The position numbers and the translations under genes were made by a program. Shown piece after piece: positions 1 through 4,981 of a stretch of 5,753 nt of DNA. Position 1 is the first letter of the stretch. Each line of letters begins with the position of its first letter. The DNA lies in the NCBI GenBank assembly GCA_023145935.1, contig JAGLDB010000128.1:1-5753 (forward strand), written 5' to 3'. The notes beneath the pieces are model-generated. The model saw nothing but the letters and a program-made list of their open reading frames with translations, did not search any database and had not been told where the DNA came from. Source of the DNA: Candidatus Sabulitectum sp. (GTDB taxonomy: Bacteria; Fermentibacterota; Fermentibacteria; Fermentibacterales; Fermentibacteraceae).

Positions 1-362
1 CCTGAAGGTGATCTTACCTCTGCCTGAAGCTTGCCAGCAAAGGGAAGAGGGGAGTGCGGGCCTGTGAAGAGTGAAGTTGCAATTTTTCTGTGGAAACTGG
101 TGTTTACAAGGATCCATCCAGTGGAGTCTTCAGCTGCAACCAGAGACCATTTCGTTCTTCGGAGGCTGTTCTCTCCGCCGGCGGGAATTATCAGAAGCTT
201 GTTTCTTTCGTACAGAAGCTCTTTAAGTCTTCCAGGGTCAGGAACATGAACTTCCACAGTTTCGCCTGAAGCTGTTTCAGCCAGCAGAAGGAATCTGTTA
301 GGCCTGGAAAGAAAAACAGCAGGTTCTGCACCCGGAATAGATAAAAGCGGATCCGTATTCAT
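1..362 (-). CDS. sfsA: SfsA family DNA/RNA nuclease, N-terminal part (runs off left edge)
   Basis: The minus strand is open from an ATG at 362-360 to the window edge, giving 120 residues with no stop; the family is usually about 230 residues, so roughly half is present. Family hallmarks are visible in order: FLSRPNRFLL at residues 17-26, HVPDPGRLKELL at 39-50, RRTKWSLV at 68-75 and WILVNTS at 83-89. These match the N-terminal OB-fold-like half of SfsA. The catalytic half, which is PD-(D/E)XK-nuclease-like, lies outside the window. SfsA was first named for stimulating maltose fermentation in E. coli and is now annotated as a DNA/RNA nuclease; its physiological role is poorly defined. The start is supported by an AGGAGT Shine-Dalgarno (374-369) six bases before the ATG. 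The gene is divergent from the lipoprotein gene. Identification is by remembered family motifs and is fairly secure. Confidence 0.88.
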   Translation of the reverse strand, partial: MNTDPLLSIPGAEPAVFLSRPNRFLLLAETASGETVEVHVPDPGRLKELLYERNKLLIIPAGGENSLRRTKWSLVAAEDSTGWILVNTSFHRKIATSLFTGPHSPLPFAGKLQAEVRSPS

Positions 363-414
363 GTATATACTCCTGAACTTATTTTGATTATTCCGGTAAG
401 TCAGCCACTGTTTA

Positions 415-442
415 ATTATATGATAATACCCCCGGTGCACAA
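415..442 (-). promoter_or_regulatory. candidate sigma70-type promoter for sfsA
   Basis: On the minus strand a perfect TATAAT (420-415) lies about 50 bases upstream of the sfsA start. A weak -35 match, TTGTGC (442-437, three of six consensus bases), sits 16 bases before it. Transcription would begin near 408 and leave a leader of about 45 bases containing the AGGAGT ribosome site. The -10 box is good and the -35 poor, so this remains a candidate. Confidence 0.4.
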
Positions 443-447
443 GCTCA

Positions 448-476
448 TTGACTGGAAAATTACTAGTATGTATTGT
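448..476 (+). promoter_or_regulatory. candidate sigma70-type promoter for the lipoprotein gene
   Basis: TTGACT (448-453, five of six consensus bases) is followed after exactly 17 bases by TATTGT (471-476, four of six). The predicted start of transcription is near 483, which gives a leader of about 80 bases before the ATG at 565. It lies next to, and points away from, the candidate sfsA promoter, so the two would fire divergently from the same intergenic region. Confidence 0.45.
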
Positions 477-482
477 TATGGC

Positions 483-512
483 TTCTGGATGTTTATAGAA
501 AGATATCCAGAA
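483..512 (+). repeat. 8-bp perfect inverted repeat (leader hairpin or operator)
   Basis: TTCTGGAT (483-490) and ATCCAGAA (505-512) are exact reverse complements separated by 14 bases. In RNA the stem could grow inward by four more pairs (491-494 with 501-504, two of them G-U), closing on the six-base loop at 495-500. The left arm begins almost exactly where the candidate promoter at 448-476 would start transcription. It could therefore be a 5'-end stabilising hairpin on the lipoprotein mRNA, or a dimeric repressor site with half-sites 22 bp apart centre to centre. It has no U-run after it, so it does not look like a terminator. Confidence 0.5.
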
Positions 513-564
513 TTTATTACTCAAGCAGATATTATCGGCACTCACAAACCAGAGGGAGATTTAG

Positions 565-1188
565 ATGACACCAAGAATCCTGCTGCTTGCATTCATATCA
601 ATTGTAGTTATTTCAGGCTGTTCCGGCGAACCTGCTCAGGAGGTTGTTGCCGAATCAGACACACCACCGGCGGAAGAAGTCGTGGTCGAAGAATCAATAC
701 CGGCAGAAGCCCCGGTGGAAGTTGAAGTTCCCGTTGTTGATGCTCATGTGACACTGGAATCAACAAATGGTGGGTACACAGATGCTGAAGCCATTGACTG
801 GAGTACTATCGTAACCCAGCAGGCCAAGGTGCTTGTGTTTTCTGATCACAGCATATGCACAATTCTGCTTGCCAATTTTGAAACCGAAGAATACCTGAAA
901 ACTGTTGAGCTTGAACCAGGTCAGGCTGTGGTCTACTTTACACTCAATCAGTCCGCAGAGAGTGTTCCAGTTGCCGGAGCTTACGATCTCACAATTTCTG
1001 ACGGTGAATTCACTGGTTCTGCCGGCATTCGTATTGCCGGGGGAGTAACTGTTATGATCTCCATGTCAAACATCATCACAGGTGAGCTGGAGATAGCTCA
1101 TGTAACAGCAGAAGCTGCCACTGGCAGTTTTACTGTTCAGGATCGATGGACTGAAATGTCAGGCGAGTTCCAGGCACCCATTATTTAG
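565..1188 (+). CDS. lipoprotein of unknown function with acidic linker
   Basis: This encodes a 207-residue protein with a typical lipoprotein signal: a short N-terminus with R4, a hydrophobic core at 5-17, and lipobox ISGC with the lipidated Cys at 19. Serine at +2 would favour outer-membrane sorting under E. coli rules, though whether these apply here is unknown. Residues 22-58 form a flexible linker rich in Glu, Pro, Val and Ala with no basic residue. Residues 60-207 look like a beta-rich folded domain with one further Cys near 114 and no family I recognise. The start is fixed by GGGAG (554-558) six bases before the ATG and by the signal peptide beginning there. The gene appears monocistronic, with a candidate promoter upstream and a strong hairpin ten bases after its TAG stop. 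A structural or binding role at the envelope is likely, but no function can be assigned. Confidence 0.85.
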   Translation: MTPRILLLAFISIVVISGCSGEPAQEVVAESDTPPAEEVVVEESIPAEAPVEVEVPVVDAHVTLESTNGGYTDAEAIDWSTIVTQQAKVLVFSDHSICTILLANFETEEYLKTVELEPGQAVVYFTLNQSAESVPVAGAYDLTISDGEFTGSAGIRIAGGVTVMISMSNIITGELEIAHVTAEAATGSFTVQDRWTEMSGEFQAPII

Positions 1189-1197
1189 TTTCGTATT

Positions 1198-1230
1198 TGA
1201 AAGACCCTGGCCGAAAGCCGGGGTCTTTCA
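1198..1230 (+). terminator. strong stem-loop after the lipoprotein gene
   Basis: A 14-pair stem (1198-1211 with 1217-1230) has one G-T wobble at 1208/1220 and encloses a five-base CGAAA loop. It begins ten bases after the TAG stop of the lipoprotein gene. The stem is GC-rich at the top and A/T at the base, as in intrinsic terminators, but the following bases (tgttctct) are only a broken T-run. It may end transcription inefficiently, or protect the 3' end of the message. It separates the lipoprotein gene from comEC. Confidence 0.65.
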
Positions 1231-1295
1231 TGTTCTCTGCATACATCTTTTGACCACCTCTTGAAAAACAAACTGTTTCATCGGTAATTATCGGT

Positions 1296-2450
1296 ATGGA
1301 ACTTTCAAACAGATTGCTTCTGATTCTCTTTGCGGTGCTTTCCATTCTTCTGATTGTTAGAGAAGAAGAGAGTGTCTGCTCCGGAACAACATCCCACGGG
1401 GTCTGGCGCGGGCAGCTCACAACGGTTACTGCCAGAGGGGGCATGATTTCCACAGAGAACGGACATTTCTGGGTCTCCCATAAATCTCTGGCTATGCTTT
1501 CGCTTAAAGGTGATTCATTGATTGTTTTCGGCCGTCGCAGTGGAATGTTCATTTCGCCACTCAGCATTCGGCTCAAAAGTTCACCATCCCTTATTTCTCA
1601 TATTAGAAGGCAACTAAAAGCCAGATTGCTTTCAACCATACACGATCCGGTTTCCATGGGTCTTACTGGCGGTCTTCTAATGGGTTTTAGAGGAGTTATT
1701 CCAGTTGGCGCAGCTATTGCCTTCAAGCAGTCGGGAACATCTCACTTGCTTGCCCTCTCCGGGCTGCACACCGGGATCATCGCACTTGTTCTTCTTTTTT
1801 CAGCAAGAATGCTATTCGGCAAGGGTATTCTTTCCGGTTTGCTTGCTGTTTTTGGAATTATTCTTTTTGTGGCTCTGTCCGGTGGACGGGCATCCACGGT
1901 AAGAGCAGGAATAATGGCGTCATTCGCCGTGCTGTGGATGAGTTTCCGAGGGGGGAAACTTCATCTGCTTACAGTGTGGTGGGCTGCATTGATTCTGTCG
2001 CTGATATTCCTGCCTGGAACACTTGAAGACCGTGGGGCGCAGATGTCGTACGGCGCAGTTCTATCACTTATAGTTTTTGGCAGGAATCTTCGGGGAAGAC
2101 ACTCTGCGATGTATTCTCCCATGTATGCAGGAGTTGTTGTAACCGTCTCTCTTGCACCGCTTATGATCTCAGTGTACGGAGGTGTATCGTGGTTGGGGCC
2201 TGTTGCCACGGTGATTTCTCTGCCGTTTATGCTTTCTGTAATGGTTTTAGGTTTTTTGTCATTTATTGGGATCCCCGGTGTAGTTCTTCTTCTTGAGCCG
2301 CTCTCACACTTCTGGGTGGCTGTTCTTGAGGTGCTGGGCCATGAACCAGTTTGTTTTCCCAATTACATTCTTTACCCTGTATGGGGAATTCTACTGCTGG
2401 GATTAAGAGTTTTCTCCAGATGGAACCGGTTCAACCTGAGATTCAGGTGA
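1296..2450 (+). CDS. comEC: short ComEC/Rec2 family DNA-uptake channel, no metallo-beta-lactamase domain
   Basis: This encodes a 384-residue, strongly hydrophobic protein with the ComEC competence domain. ComEC forms the inner-membrane channel that passes single-stranded DNA into the cytoplasm during natural transformation. Visible parts: one membrane segment at 7-21; a soluble stretch at about 35-95 that could be a reduced OB-fold; then the competence domain from about 120. Its signatures are GGLLMGFRG (125-133) and SGTSHLLALSGLHTG (146-160), followed by several membrane helices to about 375 and a basic tail. Full-length ComEC is usually 700-800 residues and ends in a metallo-beta-lactamase-like nuclease domain. 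That domain is absent here, and the minus-strand neighbour leaves no room for it. The ATG at 1296 is the first usable start after an in-frame stop at 1251-1253; its ribosome site is weak. The last 48 bases overlap the convergent gene. Family assignment is firm; a role in transformation is inferred. Confidence 0.9.
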   Translation: MELSNRLLLILFAVLSILLIVREEESVCSGTTSHGVWRGQLTTVTARGGMISTENGHFWVSHKSLAMLSLKGDSLIVFGRRSGMFISPLSIRLKSSPSLISHIRRQLKARLLSTIHDPVSMGLTGGLLMGFRGVIPVGAAIAFKQSGTSHLLALSGLHTGIIALVLLFSARMLFGKGILSGLLAVFGIILFVALSGGRASTVRAGIMASFAVLWMSFRGGKLHLLTVWWAALILSLIFLPGTLEDRGAQMSYGAVLSLIVFGRNLRGRHSAMYSPMYAGVVVTVSLAPLMISVYGGVSWLGPVATVISLPFMLSVMVLGFLSFIGIPGVVLLLEPLSHFWVAVLEVLGHEPVCFPNYILYPVWGILLLGLRVFSRWNRFNLRFR

Positions 2451-3362
2451 TGCGCTGTCTGCTTCGGCTGGAATACTGTCTGCTTCCAGTGGAAGAGAGT
2501 CTTCCTCCATGGAAGACATAAGATCCACGATCAAAGTGGAATCAACCGTTGTCGTCAGTGTGTCCGGAAGGATTATCATCTCAAGAGAGTCTGTTTCCAG
2601 TGTCTCTTCTGCTTCTTCCAACTCTTCAGGTTCTTCCTCTGGCTCCACTGTTTCCTCAACTGGAGTTTCCGGGAGTGAGGCGGAAGCAGATTCATCTCTG
2701 ATAAACCTGATAAAGATGGAACCTGTGTTGTCCAGGGCATTCTCAAGGTTATCAAGGCCTACTGCTTCGAACTCAGCACCAAGAGGAAGATCAATACTCA
2801 TGGTGTCGCCGGGGAACAGGGACCAGGCATCTCTTACATTACCGGGAAAGTGTCCGATAAGAATGGTGAGACCATCGTAGTTTAGAAGGTCATCATCTTC
2901 AACAATAATGGTATAGCTTCCCGCAGGAAGCGAAAGAGACCGCGATCGCTCGAGAATTGCAAGATGATAGGCGCTGGAAACTGTGATGGTTGGAGTTACT
3001 TCAAGGATCACAGGCAGGAACCGAACGGTATCTGTAGCCGATGGGGTAACCACCACAACAGTGACGCTGTCCATGTATCCCGGAGAAGCCTGCCAAGTGA
3101 CACTTCTTCCGTACCCCTGAGAGGAACCTGTATCGGTAAATTTTCCAGAGCTGCATGTCCATACCGCCTGAGCGCCGTCGGGAAGAATGGTGGAGAGATA
3201 TGCAGTTCCGTCGCCTGATGGATCGATAGACGCGAGAATCTGCACAGGATCGTTCAACTGCCCGAGACTTTCTTTGACCAGGTAGGTCAGAAGAAGTGCC
3301 ACAGGAAGAAGAATTGGAAGCAGTACTGGAAGGAGCTCTTTAATTTTTCCTTTTCTTGCCAT
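2403..3362 (-). CDS. membrane-anchored protein of unknown family with Ig-like region and acidic tail
   Basis: This encodes 319 residues that I cannot assign to a family. A basic N-terminus (R3, K4, K6, K8) precedes one hydrophobic segment at 10-29 with no lipobox or clear cleavage site, so it is probably a signal anchor with the rest outside the cytoplasm. Residues 40-106 resemble a bacterial Ig-like fold: W68-x-C70, a Gly/Ser-rich turn, SVTW at 87-90 and a final strand VTVVVV at 100-105. Residues 116-222 look beta-rich, including LPAGSYTIIVEDDD at 145-158. Residues 223-319 are a low-complexity tail with 31 Asp/Glu and no Lys, Arg or His, ending in three heptads. The ATG at 3362 has only a weak GGTG ribosome site. 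The 3' end overlaps comEC convergently by 48 bp. The clear signal anchor and the folded-looking middle argue that it is a real gene. A periplasmic binding or scaffolding role is a guess. Confidence 0.82.
   Translation of the reverse strand: MARKGKIKELLPVLLPILLPVALLLTYLVKESLGQLNDPVQILASIDPSGDGTAYLSTILPDGAQAVWTCSSGKFTDTGSSQGYGRSVTWQASPGYMDSVTVVVVTPSATDTVRFLPVILEVTPTITVSSAYHLAILERSRSLSLPAGSYTIIVEDDDLLNYDGLTILIGHFPGNVRDAWSLFPGDTMSIDLPLGAEFEAVGLDNLENALDNTGSIFIRFIRDESASASLPETPVEETVEPEEEPEELEEAEETLETDSLEMIILPDTLTTTVDSTLIVDLMSSMEEDSLPLEADSIPAEADSASPESQVEPVPSGENS
2439..2501 (-). repeat. three tandem heptads in the acidic tail
   Basis: Residues 288-308 of the membrane-anchored protein read DSLPLEA, DSIPAEA, DSASPES, a seven-residue (21-bp) period. 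At DNA level an exact 11-base repeat, ctgtctgcttc on the plus strand, occurs at 2455-2465 and 2476-2486, exactly 21 bp apart. This points to recent small tandem duplication in the tail. Copy number could vary between strains. Confidence 0.7.
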
Positions 3363-3404
3363 AGTGCACCGAATATAATTGGTGGAACAACAGAAGGGAA
3401 ATTT
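3363..3404. promoter_or_regulatory. 42-bp divergent promoter region
   Basis: This is the only non-coding DNA between the divergent acidic-tail protein and M42 peptidase genes. A perfect TATAAT at 3374-3379 points to the peptidase gene; transcription would start near 3386 and include the ribosome site AGAAGGGA (3392-3399). No convincing -35 box exists at 16-18 bases; the expected position lies in the neighbour's first codons and reads TTTTCT (3351-3356). Read on the minus strand the same A/T block gives TATATT (3377-3372), which would make a nearly leaderless transcript of the other gene. GTGCACCG at 3364-3371 recurs near the sfsA promoter. Confidence 0.4.
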
Positions 3405-4427
3405 ATGCAGGATACACTGGAATTTCTTATGCAGCTTCTTCGAACCAGAAGCGTATCAGGAAACACTGATTTGGCGACTGAAATGGTTAAAGCCAGAATG
3501 GAGTCTCTTGGCCTTGAAGTTAAAGTCACCCGGAAGGGCTCTCTGATAGCAACCATGGAAGGTACCGCAGATGACTCCGCTGTTATAAGTGCTCATATTG
3601 ACACGCTTGGCGCTGTGGTTTCCAGAATAACTTCTGAAGGCTATCTCAAGTACCATTGTGTTGGTGGCTTCACTGCAGGCAGCATTGAAGGCGAGTATTG
3701 CCAGGTTGAAACATTCGCAGGCAAACTGGTTTCTGGAACAATTCTTTTTTCCAAGACCTCGGTACACGCTTACGGCAGGGAAAAAAGCAGTGCCAAAAGA
3801 AGCCATGAAGAGATGTACATCAGGCTTGATGATACTGCAGATTCTTCAGATGCCGTAAAGGAGCTGGGCATCAGTGTGGGGAACTACATTCATTTTGAGC
3901 CCAGGGCTCAGCATCTGAGCAGCGGATACATAAAGAGCAGACACATAGATGACAAAGCAGGCGTGGCTGTACTTATTGGTGTGGCTGAGAGTCTCGTAAA
4001 GCAGAAAGTAAAACCTTCAAGGAACATTCACTTTCTTTTTACCGTTCACGAAGAGGTTGGTCACGGTGCTGCAGGCTGGCTGCCGGAGAATGTCTCGGAC
4101 TTCCTGGCAGTGGATATGGGAGTCTGCGGAGCAGATCAGACTTCAGACGAGAAGAAAGTAACAATATGTGCTGCTGACAGTTCCGGCCCCTATAACTATG
4201 AGTTGACAAAACATCTTATCAATCTGTCAGAAATGAACGGTATTGCTTATGTGGTTGATACATTCCCTTTTTACGGATCTGACGCTGGAGCAGCGATGAG
4301 AATGGGGCTGGATGCCAGGCATGCACTTGTGGGCCCTGGCGTAGACACCTCTCATGCAATTGAAAGAACCCACGAGGAAGGCATAAAGGCCACAATTGAT
4401 CTAGTGACTATTTTCGCCATGGAGTAA
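3405..4427 (+). CDS. M42 family metallo-aminopeptidase
   Basis: This encodes a 340-residue cytoplasmic enzyme, full length for family M42, whose members are two-metal aminopeptidases that usually assemble into large tetrahedral shells and trim peptides. The expected metal and catalytic residues are all visible: H64 in SAHIDTLG (62-69), D182 in SRHIDDKAG (178-186), the E216-E217 pair in HEEVG (215-219), D237 in AVDMG (235-239), and H323 in ERTH (320-323). Further conserved blocks are DSSGPYNYEL, FYGSDAGAA and LVGPGVDTSHA. These blocks resemble the M42 branch containing Bacillus-type proteins and the osmoprotectant NAGGN-associated peptidase, rather than the classic cellulase-annotated members. 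No NAGGN synthesis genes are present here, so a general peptidase is the safer call. The ATG follows AGAAGGGA by five bases. The gene ends 11 bases from convergent gmhB with no visible terminator. Confidence 0.92.
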   Translation: MQDTLEFLMQLLRTRSVSGNTDLATEMVKARMESLGLEVKVTRKGSLIATMEGTADDSAVISAHIDTLGAVVSRITSEGYLKYHCVGGFTAGSIEGEYCQVETFAGKLVSGTILFSKTSVHAYGREKSSAKRSHEEMYIRLDDTADSSDAVKELGISVGNYIHFEPRAQHLSSGYIKSRHIDDKAGVAVLIGVAESLVKQKVKPSRNIHFLFTVHEEVGHGAAGWLPENVSDFLAVDMGVCGADQTSDEKKVTICAADSSGPYNYELTKHLINLSEMNGIAYVVDTFPFYGSDAGAAMRMGLDARHALVGPGVDTSHAIERTHEEGIKATIDLVTIFAME

Positions 4428-4438
4428 GAGAGAAAACG

Positions 4439-4981
4439 CTATTTAAGAATAATTTCAACGGCGGAGACCAGAGAGTCGGTAACATGATCCGGCATTTTCA
4501 GGTTCTCCGCCCTGATAATTTCCAGCTGAGCAATGCCTCTGCCTGTAAGAACCAGAATTGTTTCCAGCCCGGATCTTCGACCAAGTTCCATATCGCTGTG
4601 GGCATCGCCAACCATCCAGCCATGGTCAGGGAGGTCATATTCCTCCTTTGCCCGGTCAATCATTCCTGTTTCCGGTTTTCTGCAATTGCACTTATCTTCC
4701 GGATGATGGGGGCAGTACATTATTGGAATAGCAGGAATATCTGCTGAGGCAAAAGCACTTTGCATTACATCATGAACCAGGTCTACTGCTTCCGAAGTGT
4801 AGTAACCTCTTCCAATTCCCGACTGGTTGGTAACAACAACAAGGGGATGACCTGCTCTGTGAAGGCAGGCGGCAGCAGCAATTGCTCCAGGAACGGGCAC
4901 CCATTCTGCTGGCGTTTTTACATAGTCTGCTCTGTTCTCATTGATTACGCCGTCACGATCCAGGAACACCGGCAGTTTCAT
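4439..4981 (-). CDS. gmhB: D-glycero-D-manno-heptose 1,7-bisphosphate 7-phosphatase, HAD-IIIA type
   Basis: This encodes 180 residues, the usual GmhB length. GmhB removes the 7-phosphate from heptose bisphosphate on the way to ADP- or GDP-activated heptose for LPS core or surface glycans, in the cytoplasm. HAD motifs are complete: FLDRDGVIN (6-14) with nucleophile D8 and acid/base D10; VTNQSG (50-55); the R101-K102 pair; and GDAHSD (125-130), which holds the Mg-binding aspartates. The zinc loop typical of GmhB is present with C90, H92, C98 and C100. The related histidinol-phosphatase domain of HisB shares this layout, but no his genes are nearby and the sugar epimerase upstream supports GmhB. 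The ATG (4981-4979) overlaps the epimerase stop as ATGA with only a poor ribosome site of its own, suggesting translational coupling. No heptose isomerase, kinase or nucleotidyltransferase gene is in view, so the product anomer cannot be told. Confidence 0.9.
   Translation of the reverse strand: MKLPVFLDRDGVINENRADYVKTPAEWVPVPGAIAAAACLHRAGHPLVVVTNQSGIGRGYYTSEAVDLVHDVMQSAFASADIPAIPIMYCPHHPEDKCNCRKPETGMIDRAKEEYDLPDHGWMVGDAHSDMELGRRSGLETILVLTGRGIAQLEIIRAENLKMPDHVTDSLVSAVEIILK

Noticed and set aside
31..249. Plus-strand open frame of 72 codons
   Set aside because: It lies antisense to the recognised sfsA and has no family-like sequence or ribosome site.
384..725. Plus-strand open frame of 113 codons entering the lipoprotein gene
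   Set aside because: It overlaps the lipoprotein signal and linker in another frame, starts with a weak codon and reads as unstructured sequence.
1250..1290. Possible comEC promoter (TTGACC at 1250-1255 or TTGAAA at 1261-1266)
   Set aside because: Neither -35-like hexamer has an acceptable -10 box at 16-18 bases; the best A/T block would leave almost no leader before the ATG.
1181..1576. Minus-strand frame opposite the start of comEC
   Set aside because: It is antisense to a well-supported comEC, with no recognisable domain, and would run through the hairpin at 1198-1230.
2509..2880. Serine-rich plus-strand frame
   Set aside because: It is the antisense reading of the Glu-rich tail (GAA/GAG read as TTC/CTC, TCT/TCC), which explains its odd composition.
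2942..2949. GCGATCGC palindrome
   Set aside because: A single copy inside coding sequence, where it is explained by ordinary codons.
4428..4438. Terminator between the convergent M42 and gmhB genes
   Set aside because: The gap is only 11 bases and I found no stem-loop with a T-run in it or in the flanking coding ends.
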